DNA of 64,000 nucleotides from Bacteroidaceae bacterium. GTDB lineage: Bacteria > Bacteroidota > Bacteroidia > Bacteroidales > Bacteroidaceae. Shown piece after piece: positions 1 to 11,071 of the stretch. Under the pieces are notes generated by a model that saw nothing but the letters and a program-made list of their open reading frames with translations, was not told where the DNA came from and ran no database searches. The number at the start of each line of letters is the position of its first letter. Positions within the stretch are counted from its first letter, which is position 1. The translations under genes were made by a program, and so were the position numbers. Location: contig JAFRTJ010000056.1 of the NCBI GenBank assembly GCA_017427185.1, positions 1-64,000 of the forward strand, given 5' to 3'.

Positions 1-1
1 C

Positions 2-577
2 GACAACGGTTCTACTCTGAGTGTTGAGGAAGTTTCCGCCGAGGATCTTGCTGCTGTTGAGGTTGGCTTCGACTGGGATCCCGCTCCTATCGAGCTGACG
101 GGTGACTATGAGATAGTATCTTCTCTGTCAGCCATCAACGGCACCTCAACAGCTGGTGCATTCAGTCTGGTTGGTACACCTAAGGTGACCGTCAAGAACT
201 TCAACACCAACGAGGAGATTCCTGCAACTATTACAGCAACTGGCAACGTATTGACTCTGTCCCTCTCTAAGGCAATTGAAGATCACGCAGTAGTATACAT
301 TACTATACCTGCAGGTTCTTTTGTCAGCGAATGGGGCAATACTAACAGCAAGCCTCTCCACCTGACCTACTTCGTAGGTTACAATTCTAAGGACGAAGCT
401 GCTCAGGATGCTAAGTTGTATCTGACCGACGGTATCGAGGGTATCATGGCCAGCGGTAACGGTGTGGATGTATTCAGTCTCTCTGGTGCTCAAATGAAGA
501 AGAATGCTACCGCATCTGACCTGAAGAGCCTGAAGGGTGTCTACATTGTAAACGGCAAGAAAGTATTATTGAAGTAA
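2..577 (+). CDS. C-terminal part of an exported protein with a T9SS-type sorting tail (5' end outside window)
   Basis: The frame is open from nucleotide 2 to a TAA at 577, giving 191 residues with no credible start; the ATG at 185 is internal. Most of the visible part is beta-rich, threonine- and valine-rich sequence of the kind seen in Ig-like or beta-sandwich domains of outer-surface proteins. The last 40 or so residues (FSLSGAQ... then KGVYIVNGKKVLLK) have the layout of a gingipain-type C-terminal sorting domain. Similar tails end the CotH-family protein (4211-8929) and the glutaminase-like protein (complement 21210-23972). The inference is a protein secreted by a type IX system and anchored at the cell surface. 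The catalytic or binding part lies upstream of the window, so no function can be given. Confidence 0.8.
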   Translation, partial: DNGSTLSVEEVSAEDLAAVEVGFDWDPAPIELTGDYEIVSSLSAINGTSTAGAFSLVGTPKVTVKNFNTNEEIPATITATGNVLTLSLSKAIEDHAVVYITIPAGSFVSEWGNTNSKPLHLTYFVGYNSKDEAAQDAKLYLTDGIEGIMASGNGVDVFSLSGAQMKKNATASDLKSLKGVYIVNGKKVLLK

Positions 578-598
578 TTCTCAATAGTTCAATTATAA

Positions 599-636
599 AA
601 AAGCCCAGAGTCCAAGTGACTTTGGGCTTTTTTTGT
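599..636 (+). terminator. Rho-independent terminator after the first CDS
   Basis: An 11-bp stem (601-611 with 619-629, one G-U pair) has a short loop and is followed by a run of seven T. It begins 22 bases after the stop codon at 577 and separates that gene from the GH30 operon. Confidence 0.85.
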
Positions 637-644
637 TATCTTTG
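637..644 (+). promoter_or_regulatory. -7 box of the GH30 operon promoter
   Basis: TATCTTTG matches the Bacteroidetes TAnnTTTG box exactly and lies 30 bases before the ATG at 675. No good TTTG is present at the usual -33 distance, where the T-tract of the preceding terminator lies. The box shows that the TTG at 633 cannot be the start codon. Confidence 0.55.
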
Positions 645-674
645 CCTTCGATAAGCAAATTAATAACGGATTTT

Positions 675-2114
675 ATGAGTCTCAATCGATTTATTTTAAT
701 ATTCTCTAGTGTTTTTCTATCTGTGACGAGTCCTCTATGGGCAAAATCTCACGTGAAGTCTGTTGTTAGCACATCTGATCGCGCATTAACATTTCATAGG
801 TCAAGTATCAAACTTAGTAAGAAGCCATCTTCAGCTAAAGTCATCACCATAGATCCTTTGGTTACCTATCAAAAGATGGATGGATTCGGCGCGGCTGTAA
901 CAGGTTCTACATGCTATAACTTGATGCAGATGTCAGAAAAGGATCGTCATGATTTTCTAGTAAAAACATATTCTCCCACAGAAGGGCTTGGTTTCAGTTA
1001 TGCTCGCATCTCTATTGGTTGTTCAGATTTCTCTATGAGTGAATACACCTGTTGCGATAAACCCGGCATTGAGAATTTTGCTTTGACTCCTGAGGAAACT
1101 GACTATGTGATTCCAATTCTAAAAGAGATTCTTGATATCAATCCAGAGATTAAGATTATGGGGTCCCCATGGACTTGTCCACGCTGGATGAAGGTGAATA
1201 ACTTGGAAGAACTGCAACCTTTTGAATCATGGACAAGTGGACAGCTCAATCCCAAATATTACGATGATTATGCCACGTATTTTGTGAAATGGATTCAGGC
1301 TTTTGAGATGAATGGAATTCCCATTTATTCGATAACTGTTCAGAATGAACCATTGAATCGTGGAAATTCCGCTTCCTTATTTATGGGATGGAAAGAACAA
1401 CAGAAGTTCATAGCAGATGCATTGGGGCCTGCTTTTCAAAAAGCTGAGATAACGACCAAAATTTATGCGTTTGATCACAATTATAACTATGACAGAATGC
1501 CTGAGCAACAACAATACCCTCTTCGAGTTTATGAGAATGAGAAGGCTGCCAGTTTTCTCTCAGGTGCAGCGTATCACAATTATGGAGGTAATCGTAGAGA
1601 GTTGCTACGAATAGGGCAGGAACGTCCTGATAAAGAACTTGTTTTTACGGAAACCTCTATAGGTATGTGGAATGATGGTCGCAATCTTAGTAAACGTTTG
1701 ATGGATGATATGCGCGAAACAGCACTTGGTACTGTCAATAATGGATGTCGTGCTGTAATTGTATGGAATCTGATGTTGGATAGTGATCGCGGTCCTAATC
1801 GTGATGGAGGTTGTCAAACGTGTTATGGTGCTGTCGATATTGATCGCAGCAATTATCACGATATAACATATAACTCACATTATTATATCATAGGACATCT
1901 CTCTTGTGTGGTGGATCCTTTTGCTGTTCGGCTTTCAACCAGTGAAACTGAAAACGGAATCATGTGTTCTGCTTTCCGTAATCCAGATGACTCCATTGCT
2001 TTTGTTATTATGAACGAGCATGAGACTGAAGAAAAGGTTTCTGTTCTGACGGTTGGTGGTAAATACATTAATTTGAGTCTTCTTCCACGTTCTGTTACAT
2101 CTCTTCGTTGGTAA
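675..2114 (+). CDS. Exported glycoside hydrolase family 30 (glucosylceramidase-type beta-glycosidase)
   Basis: A 479-residue protein that starts with a signal peptide (MSLNRFILIFSSVFLSV). The GH30 N-terminal signature MDGFGAAVTGS follows the signal. The TIM barrel carries SPWTCPRWMK, the acid/base motif TVQNEP (Glu about 225) and the nucleophile motif VFTETS (Glu about 326). A short C-terminal beta-sandwich completes it, as is usual in the family. GH30 enzymes retain configuration and cleave beta-glucosyl, beta-1,6-glucan or xylosyl linkages; subfamily and substrate cannot be fixed by eye. It is the first gene of a likely operon: the GH18-type gene begins 11 bases after its stop. The ATG at 675 is preferred over an upstream TTG because a -7 box lies at 637-644. 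Confidence 0.9.
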   Translation: MSLNRFILIFSSVFLSVTSPLWAKSHVKSVVSTSDRALTFHRSSIKLSKKPSSAKVITIDPLVTYQKMDGFGAAVTGSTCYNLMQMSEKDRHDFLVKTYSPTEGLGFSYARISIGCSDFSMSEYTCCDKPGIENFALTPEETDYVIPILKEILDINPEIKIMGSPWTCPRWMKVNNLEELQPFESWTSGQLNPKYYDDYATYFVKWIQAFEMNGIPIYSITVQNEPLNRGNSASLFMGWKEQQKFIADALGPAFQKAEITTKIYAFDHNYNYDRMPEQQQYPLRVYENEKAASFLSGAAYHNYGGNRRELLRIGQERPDKELVFTETSIGMWNDGRNLSKRLMDDMRETALGTVNNGCRAVIVWNLMLDSDRGPNRDGGCQTCYGAVDIDRSNYHDITYNSHYYIIGHLSCVVDPFAVRLSTSETENGIMCSAFRNPDDSIAFVIMNEHETEEKVSVLTVGGKYINLSLLPRSVTSLRW

Positions 2115-2125
2115 TTTTTATTCAC

Positions 2126-4168
2126 ATGAAAACTCGTACATTCTTTTATTTCATCTTTTGTGCTGCTATGTTGAGTACTCTCTCGATGGATGCAAAGAGG
2201 AAAACAGCATTAGGACAAGCAGATCCTGTCATCGTAGCTTATGTGACATCATGGAGTAGTGTTGTTCCAGATCCATTCACCATGACTCATATCAATTATG
2301 CTTTTGGTCATGTCACTGATTCATTTGATGGAGTTCGTGTTGATAATCCTGATCGTCTTCGCCAGATGGTTGACTTGAAACAAAGGAATTCTCGTTTAAA
2401 GGTACTCCTTAGTGTAGGAGGGTGGGGAAGTGGACGTTTCTCAGAAATGGTTACAGATCCAGCCTTGCGTCATGCTTTTGCCAAGGATTGCCGACGGGTG
2501 GTGGATGAGTATGGACTGGATGGCATTGATATAGATTGGGAGTATCCTACCAGCAATGCGGCAGGCATCTCCTCGGCTCCTACAGACAAGGACAATTACA
2601 CTCTCTTGATGCATGATATTCGTCAGGCAATCGGAGAGGATAAGGAACTGACTCTTGCCTCAGTTGCGTCGGCTGACTATATTGATTTCCCTGCAATCAA
2701 ACCATATATAGACTTTGTCAACATTATGGCATACGATATGGGAAATGCTCCTGTCCTTCATTCTGGACTTTTTCCTAGTGATCATACACGATGGATGACC
2801 AGCAGTCAGGCTGTAGATGCTCATATTGCTAAAGGGATTCCTGGGAATATGCTTGTGATGGGTATGCCTTTCTATGGGCGTGGAGGAAAGCGTTTCAAGG
2901 GGTATGGCGATTATAAAAATATTGAACCTGGCAATTTCGTTCAACGTTGGGATTCAATAGCGATGGTTCCCTATTTGGCAGATCCAGAAAATGGAGAGTT
3001 GGTTTTTGGTTATGACAATGCCCAATCACTTGCTATTAAGTGTCAGTATATCAAGCAACGTCATCTGCGTGGTGCTATGTATTGGGATTATTCGGGTGAT
3101 GATGAACAGGGGACATTGAGAAATACGGTGTATGCCAATATCATGAATGACGAGATATATCTTTTTGTAGGTAGTTATGCGCCTAAGGATCGAGAAGGGC
3201 TTCGTGTATATCGATTTAATCAACAGAAAGGAACATATGCATATCAGAATGGTATCATCGGCTTGTCAAATCCTAGTTTCCTATGTTTGAATAAGGAGGG
3301 TAATCGATTGTACTGTGTGGGAGAATCTTCAGGTGGTTCATCTGCCAGTTCTGTTTCTTTTGATCGATTGACAGGAGATCTCAGAATTCTTAACACACAG
3401 TTAACAAAAAGTGATGGGCCATGTCATATCACTCTTTCACCTGATGAGAAATATATTTATACGGCTAATTATTCAGGTGGTGCTGTTTCACGTATCTCTG
3501 TTCAATCTGATGGAACATTGGATAAAGTTGAGGTTATTCCTTTTACTGGTAGTAGTGTCAATCCAGAGCGCCAAACTAAGCCATATCTGCATGCTGTTTA
3601 TTTCTCACCCGATGGGAAATATATGATGGCTAATGATTTGGGGACAGATAAAGTTCATGTCTTCCGTAATGGAACTGTATTGAAAGCCGATAAGGACATT
3701 GTTGTGAATCCAGGTGCTGGTCCACGTCATCTCTGCTGGGCTCCTAATGGAAAATATGCATATCTGATAGGAGAATTATCTGGTGAGATATTCGCTATAA
3801 AATATAATGGAAAGAAGTTTAAAGTCATACAATCTGTAAGGGCTGACAGTTTGGATGCGGGAGGCAGTGCAGATATTCATTTAACTTCGGATGGCAAATT
3901 CGTTTATGCCAGTCATCGCTTGAGAGGAGATGGTATCTCCATTTATCGTGTTCAAAAGAATGGCACATTGAGCCGTGTAGGATATCAGCCGACGGGAACT
4001 CATCCCCGCAATTTTATTATTACCCCTAATGATCGATATGTTCTGGTAGCATGTCGTGATACCAATGAGATCCAGATTTTCTTCCGTAATGCTGAAACAG
4101 GCCTGTTGAGCGATACAGGGAATCGAATTGCAATGGATAGGCCTGTTTGCCTGAAATGGTTTTATTGA
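2126..4168 (+). CDS. Exported GH18 chitinase-type domain fused to a lactonase-like seven-bladed beta-propeller
   Basis: A 680-residue protein with a signal peptide (MKTRTFFYFIFCAAMLSTL). Residues about 35-340 form a GH18 TIM barrel: LLSVGGWG on strand 3, DGIDIDWEYP on strand 4 with the catalytic Glu near residue 139, MAYDMG, and YWDYSGDD near the end. From about residue 345 to the C-terminus the sequence changes to a propeller of the 6-phosphogluconolactonase/YbhE type: FVGSYA, repeated SPDGKY/TPNDRY blade motifs, and GPRHLCWAPNGKYAY. GH18 domains cleave chitin, chitooligosaccharides or N-glycan cores. The propeller could act on sugar lactones or serve as a binding module. It sits 11 bases after the GH30 gene and 42 bases before the CotH-type gene. 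The two halves are clear; the joint role is inference. Confidence 0.88.
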   Translation: MKTRTFFYFIFCAAMLSTLSMDAKRKTALGQADPVIVAYVTSWSSVVPDPFTMTHINYAFGHVTDSFDGVRVDNPDRLRQMVDLKQRNSRLKVLLSVGGWGSGRFSEMVTDPALRHAFAKDCRRVVDEYGLDGIDIDWEYPTSNAAGISSAPTDKDNYTLLMHDIRQAIGEDKELTLASVASADYIDFPAIKPYIDFVNIMAYDMGNAPVLHSGLFPSDHTRWMTSSQAVDAHIAKGIPGNMLVMGMPFYGRGGKRFKGYGDYKNIEPGNFVQRWDSIAMVPYLADPENGELVFGYDNAQSLAIKCQYIKQRHLRGAMYWDYSGDDEQGTLRNTVYANIMNDEIYLFVGSYAPKDREGLRVYRFNQQKGTYAYQNGIIGLSNPSFLCLNKEGNRLYCVGESSGGSSASSVSFDRLTGDLRILNTQLTKSDGPCHITLSPDEKYIYTANYSGGAVSRISVQSDGTLDKVEVIPFTGSSVNPERQTKPYLHAVYFSPDGKYMMANDLGTDKVHVFRNGTVLKADKDIVVNPGAGPRHLCWAPNGKYAYLIGELSGEIFAIKYNGKKFKVIQSVRADSLDAGGSADIHLTSDGKFVYASHRLRGDGISIYRVQKNGTLSRVGYQPTGTHPRNFIITPNDRYVLVACRDTNEIQIFFRNAETGLLSDTGNRIAMDRPVCLKWFY

Positions 4169-4210
4169 ATCTCGGCTTTGGAAGTGTCATTTGCCATATA
4201 GGAGGATGTG

Positions 4211-7200
4211 ATGCGTTTTCTTTTCTTATCGCTTATTTTATTATTGCCTTTGTATGTTTTTTCAGACGAGAAACTATCTGGAACTATCATAGGAACGGAG
4301 GCTAGTGTAGATTATTCTACGGGTTCAGTTTCTACTACTGTTAATAATCGAGAATGTGCATTTGATGGTGATTTTGATACTTTCTTTGCATCGTTTGCTC
4401 GGTCAAAGACTTGGATTGGACTTGATTTAGGTTCCCCTCATGTTATCTCTCGTGTAGGTTGGTCACCAAGAAACGATGCCACATATGGCCCTGCTCGTGT
4501 TCAGTTGGCTCTTTTTGAGGGGGCCAATAGGGAGGATTTCCGTGATGCTGTTCCTTTATATCTAATTGTCGAGCAGAGTTCGACAGGTAGAATGCATTAT
4601 GCTGACGTTCATGTGTCACGTGGTTTCCGATATGTGCGATATGTTGGTCCCAATGATGTAAGATGTAATATTGCGGAAGTGGAATTCTATGGTCATGAGG
4701 GTGAGGGAGATGACACACAATTTTATCAAGTGACGAATCTACCTACTATTACTATTCACACTGCAAACGCCCAAGACCCTTATGATAAAGTCAATGAGAT
4801 AGCTTCTAATATCACACTTATTTATCATGGGGGGACGATGATTCAGGAAAAGACAGGCACTTCTCGTCTTCGTGGTAATTCATCCCTTGGTTTTGAAAAG
4901 AAACCATATCGAATAAAATTTGATGAGAAGGTCCGTGTCTTGAAAGGATCTCCAGAGGAATCTCCCGCAAAAGCCAAGAAATGGACTTTAATTAACAATC
5001 ACGATGACAAGACACTTATGCGAAATATCTTGGCATTCGAGGTTAATCGTCGTTTCCAAGCAGACTATACTCCATATTGTCAAGCAGTTGATGTCATCAT
5101 GAATGGTGAGTACAAAGGATGTTATCAGTTGACTGACCAGATAACTGTGAATGATGATCGTGTTAATATCGCAGAGTTAAATTCAACTGGAAATGAAGAG
5201 CCAGAGATAACAGGCGGTTATCTACTCGAGATGGATGCGTTGGCTTATGGAGAGAAATCTATGTTTGTTTCTGAACATGGTATTCCTGTCACTATTCATT
5301 CTCCTGAAGATGATAAGATTACGCCTGAGCAGGCGGAATATATTGAAGGATATTTCAATTTGCTGGAGGAGCGCACTTATGGTCCTGATTATCAGGATGC
5401 TCAGAAGGGATACCGCTCTATGTTGGATATGGATAGCTTCCTGAAACATTTTCTCACAAACGAGTTTTGTGCCAACTCGGATATGTATTGGAGTGCATAT
5501 CTCTACAAAGATCGTGAGGATAATCTTTTCAAGATAGGTCCTGTATGGGATTTCAATCTGGGGTTCGATAATGATGGTCGCTCGTATCCTAATGTTTCAG
5601 CTCATGATTTCACGTATCGTTATGTGGTTTCTTATGCGGGAACCATCAAAAATTGGGTAGACCAAATAACTTATGATCCTGCTACAATGAAAGAGATGAT
5701 GCAGATGTGGAACGATGTACGTCAGTCAGGAGCTATCACAGAGGAGAGTCTACTTGCATATGTGGATTCAATGGCAACTGTCTTGGATGCTTCCCAGCGA
5801 TTAAATTTTATCCGTTGGCCAGTCTTGAATACATATATTTTCGCTAATCCTCAGGTTGCAGGTTCTTTTGAAGGGGAAGTGCAAGTCGTGAAGGATTTCA
5901 TTAAGGGTCGTATCATATGGTTGGACGATAAGCTAGAATATGGCGATCCTTATGGGCGTCAAACGACTCTCCAAATCAGTACACCAGAAGATCTGATAGC
6001 TTTTGCTGAATTGGTAAATAGTGGTCGGAAAAAGGCCGTCGGAGCTGTTCTGACGAAGGATATCGATTTTTCTGCCTATGATGTTTCTATTGGCACGTCA
6101 CAGAATCAATATTATGGTACTTTTGATGGTGCCGGTCATACGATAACGGTTGGCTATAATCGTAACCAAGATAATGCTGCTTTGTTTGGATATCTTAGTG
6201 GAGTGGTTCAAAATCTTTCCGTTTGCGGTAAAATTACCACATCAGGCAAGTTTGCTGCTGGAATAGCTGCTCATTCCTATGGAGGAACTGTACGAAATTG
6301 TGCCAGTTATGTTGATATCATCAGTTCCATTTGGGGTGATGGTACTCATGCAGGTATTATTGCTGTTACGGATGGTGGCGGTACACTTCAGAATTGTCTC
6401 TATGCAGGTTCCATGAAGGGAAGCAACACCAATTGTTGTGGTGGGCTTGTCGGCTGGGCTTCTACGACTACATATATCATCAATTGTCTTCAGATTGCTG
6501 AGATTTCCGTCAGTTCCAGCGGCAGTAATACTATCAGTCGCAATTATGGGAATGTTATTAGTACAAACAATTTTTATCTGCATCCTTTTGGTGAAGTGGG
6601 CGGTGAGAAATCTATATCAGAAACTGAATTGCATAGTGGAGAGATTTGTTATTTGATGAATGGGAAATCCAGTGGCTCTCCTTCATGGTATCAGAATCTG
6701 GATAATGGTCAAATTCGTGATTCACATCCTGTTCCATTTGATTCTCATGGTACTGTATATATAGGTCCATATGGGTTTACGAACTCTTCTACAATTGGTT
6801 CCTTTGTGTTGAAAGATGGTGAAGATATTTCAATTCCTTATGAATTCCAGATTTCTGATTTTCAATACAATCGTTCTTTCTCTGATACAGATTACGAACC
6901 ACTTTATATCCCTGTCCGTTTGCCTGTGTCCTGCTTTGCAGATGAAGATGTCGAAGTATACTATATCAATAGTTTCACTGCTTATGATACGGATGGCGAT
7001 CAGATTCCAGATGAACAAAGACTTGAGATTTTCCGTCTGCATGATGGAGATGTCCTTCCCAATGTTCCATATATCGTCCGTGCGAAAAATGTGGGAACTA
7101 AGCAGATCTTTGCTCACGATGTAACCTATGTTGGGGCGACTGAGAAATCTGTTGATTGCAATAGTATGACTTATAGCTATCAGTTTCAAGGGAAATATAA

Positions 7201-8929
7201 ATCTATGATGTCCTCTGAAGTTTCATTTCTAGGTGGCTATGTCTTGCAGGGGAATTCTCTTCATTATAACTTTTCCTCCGATTTGGTTGCGCAACGATGG
7301 TTTCTTGTGATCAAATCACTGGATCCTATGTACACTGAGATGCCTGCTGAAATAAAACTACAAGTAGCAACCGATGTTAATGCTCAGAACACGTATGTAA
7401 TTTCATCTGCAGAAGAACTATCTGAATTTGCTTCCTTAGTGAATGATGGTCAGACATCACTAAATGCATTGCTGAAGGCTGATATTGATTTCACAGGCTA
7501 CAGTCAGTCTATTGGTTCTTCATCTCGTCATTATGCTGGAATCTTCGATGGAGCAGGCCATACTGTGACTGTCTCATATAATCGTAATCGTGATGATGCC
7601 GCTTTGTTTGGATATCTTGGTGGAACTGTTAAAGATCTTACTGTTGCTGGCGAAATCAAGACAAGCGCTAAGTTTGCTGCAGGTATTGCCGCTCATGCTT
7701 ACGGTGCAACGATTGAACGTTGTACGAGTTTGGTGGATATACAAAGTACGATTAGTGGAGATGGAACCCATGCAGGTATTCTGGCTGTCTCAGAATCTGG
7801 GATTGTCAGTGTATGCAATTGTCTTTATGCCGGCAGTATGGAAGGCCATAATACCAATAGCTGTGGTGGCATAGTTGGATGGGCTTCTGCTTCCACTCAT
7901 ATTTCCAATTGTCTCATAATTGCAAATATGGATGTGTCTCCTGATAACAGTCACACCTTGTGTCGTAATTATAGTAATGTTACTTCGTTCAATAATTTCT
8001 ACCTTTTTCCTATAGGAGATACTGGTTCAGAGACTCATGTTTCTCAAGAACAATTGTCAAGTGGTGAAATCTGTTATCTGTTGAATCAAGGCAACAATGG
8101 GATTGATTATTGGTTTCAAACGCTTGGAGTAGATACATATCCTGTGTTAGACGAGTCACATGGAGAGGTGGCATACCAGAATTCTGAGTATTACAATAAA
8201 GAGCAAGAGATGGACTATTATGTGATTCGCGATGCAGCTGAGTTGACGAACAGACGTAAGTATCAAGTCCAGGAACTCCATTACCTCCGCAACTTCAGTG
8301 ACACGGATTATCAACCTCTCTACATTCCTGTTTCTATGCCAGTTTCCACTTTCAGTAATCAAGATGTCCAAGTATATTATCTTAATTCGGTTGATTCGTA
8401 TGATGTCGATAATGATGGTTTACCTGAGATTCAGCATCTGGAAATCATGCCGATTCTTTCTGGTAGATTGTTGCCGAATGTGCCATATTTGATACGTGCT
8501 GCAACCATAGGTGATCGTGATTTTGTAGCATATAATACGGAATTGTATCCTGCTGAAAGTCTCTCTCGTTCATGTTCTAGTATGTCCTTCCGTTATTCTT
8601 TCATAGGAGTATATTCTGAGGTATCACCCACATCTCTATCTTCCCAAGAATGTTTTTATTTCTTGTCAGGAAATGAACTTCTACCTGTAGGGCAGGATAC
8701 AGATAACCTTTGCCCTCAACGCTGGTATTTGCAAATCCAAAATCGTGATAGTGGTTTGGTTTCCACCAATCCATCTTCGCTTAGAATTGTGGTTCATGGC
8801 CAAGAAAATGCGATTCCTGAAATCCATTCCTCACATCAGTCCTCTTCTGTTTATGATCTGACAGGTCGACAAGTTCGTGTTCCAATGCACGGTATCTATA
8901 TTAGAGACGGAAAGAAGGTGGTTTATTGA
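4211..8929 (+). CDS. Very large exported CotH-family protein with discoidin-like domain, duplicated beta-helix modules and sorting tail
   Basis: About 1,572 residues. Signal peptide (MRFLFLSLILLLPLYVFS), then an F5/8-type-C-like domain (about 35-170: FDGDFDTFFAS, GLDLGSP, RYVRYVGP). A CotH kinase-like domain spans about 180-550 (RGNSSLGFEKKPYRIKFD, KKWTLINNHDDKTLMRN, GEYKGCYQLTDQI, GPVWDFNLGFDND). Then come two copies of a module of about 470 residues, beginning near 586 and 1060. Each copy has a GLUG-like beta-helix (DIDF, FDGAGHT, AALFGYL, FAAGIAAH, GGLVGWAS) and a second domain (NFSDTDYQPLYIPV, LPNVPY, QRWFLVI). The tail VYDLTGRQV...GIYIRDGKKVVY resembles a T9SS signal. CotH proteins elsewhere phosphorylate proteins; the target here is unknown. 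AGGAGG at 4200-4205 favours the ATG at 4211 over the GTG at 4208. Confidence 0.85.
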   Translation: MRFLFLSLILLLPLYVFSDEKLSGTIIGTEASVDYSTGSVSTTVNNRECAFDGDFDTFFASFARSKTWIGLDLGSPHVISRVGWSPRNDATYGPARVQLALFEGANREDFRDAVPLYLIVEQSSTGRMHYADVHVSRGFRYVRYVGPNDVRCNIAEVEFYGHEGEGDDTQFYQVTNLPTITIHTANAQDPYDKVNEIASNITLIYHGGTMIQEKTGTSRLRGNSSLGFEKKPYRIKFDEKVRVLKGSPEESPAKAKKWTLINNHDDKTLMRNILAFEVNRRFQADYTPYCQAVDVIMNGEYKGCYQLTDQITVNDDRVNIAELNSTGNEEPEITGGYLLEMDALAYGEKSMFVSEHGIPVTIHSPEDDKITPEQAEYIEGYFNLLEERTYGPDYQDAQKGYRSMLDMDSFLKHFLTNEFCANSDMYWSAYLYKDREDNLFKIGPVWDFNLGFDNDGRSYPNVSAHDFTYRYVVSYAGTIKNWVDQITYDPATMKEMMQMWNDVRQSGAITEESLLAYVDSMATVLDASQRLNFIRWPVLNTYIFANPQVAGSFEGEVQVVKDFIKGRIIWLDDKLEYGDPYGRQTTLQISTPEDLIAFAELVNSGRKKAVGAVLTKDIDFSAYDVSIGTSQNQYYGTFDGAGHTITVGYNRNQDNAALFGYLSGVVQNLSVCGKITTSGKFAAGIAAHSYGGTVRNCASYVDIISSIWGDGTHAGIIAVTDGGGTLQNCLYAGSMKGSNTNCCGGLVGWASTTTYIINCLQIAEISVSSSGSNTISRNYGNVISTNNFYLHPFGEVGGEKSISETELHSGEICYLMNGKSSGSPSWYQNLDNGQIRDSHPVPFDSHGTVYIGPYGFTNSSTIGSFVLKDGEDISIPYEFQISDFQYNRSFSDTDYEPLYIPVRLPVSCFADEDVEVYYINSFTAYDTDGDQIPDEQRLEIFRLHDGDVLPNVPYIVRAKNVGTKQIFAHDVTYVGATEKSVDCNSMTYSYQFQGKYKSMMSSEVSFLGGYVLQGNSLHYNFSSDLVAQRWFLVIKSLDPMYTEMPAEIKLQVATDVNAQNTYVISSAEELSEFASLVNDGQTSLNALLKADIDFTGYSQSIGSSSRHYAGIFDGAGHTVTVSYNRNRDDAALFGYLGGTVKDLTVAGEIKTSAKFAAGIAAHAYGATIERCTSLVDIQSTISGDGTHAGILAVSESGIVSVCNCLYAGSMEGHNTNSCGGIVGWASASTHISNCLIIANMDVSPDNSHTLCRNYSNVTSFNNFYLFPIGDTGSETHVSQEQLSSGEICYLLNQGNNGIDYWFQTLGVDTYPVLDESHGEVAYQNSEYYNKEQEMDYYVIRDAAELTNRRKYQVQELHYLRNFSDTDYQPLYIPVSMPVSTFSNQDVQVYYLNSVDSYDVDNDGLPEIQHLEIMPILSGRLLPNVPYLIRAATIGDRDFVAYNTELYPAESLSRSCSSMSFRYSFIGVYSEVSPTSLSSQECFYFLSGNELLPVGQDTDNLCPQRWYLQIQNRDSGLVSTNPSSLRIVVHGQENAIPEIHSSHQSSSVYDLTGRQVRVPMHGIYIRDGKKVVY

Positions 8930-8930
8930 T

Positions 8931-10946
<2,016 letters not shown>

Positions 10947-10957
10947 TTATATTGCTA

Positions 10958-10988
10958 CAAAGTTATGTAGAAAATTTCTGAGTGGCAA
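10958..10988 (-). promoter_or_regulatory. ligA promoter
   Basis: On the minus strand TAACTTTG (10965-10958) is preceded after 20 bases by TTG (10988-10986, in CTTG). It lies back-to-back with the dapA promoter. Confidence 0.65.
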
Positions 10989-11006
10989 GAAAATAGAGTC
11001 ATCTTT

Positions 11007-11038
11007 TTTGGCAATATACAAGAAATGTGTTATTTTTG
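11007..11038 (+). promoter_or_regulatory. dapA promoter
   Basis: TTTG (11007-11010), a 20-base spacer and TATTTTTG (11031-11038) give a full match to the Bacteroidetes promoter. Transcription should begin near 11045, which rules out the ORF start at 11027 and supports the ATG at 11072. Confidence 0.8.
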
Positions 11039-11071
11039 TACCCGAAAAAAGAAGGAAAGAAAGATTGTTAT

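Noticed and set aside
633-674. TTG start at 633 for the GH30 gene
   Set aside because: A -7 promoter box at 637-644 lies downstream of it, and the ATG at 675 begins a proper signal peptide.
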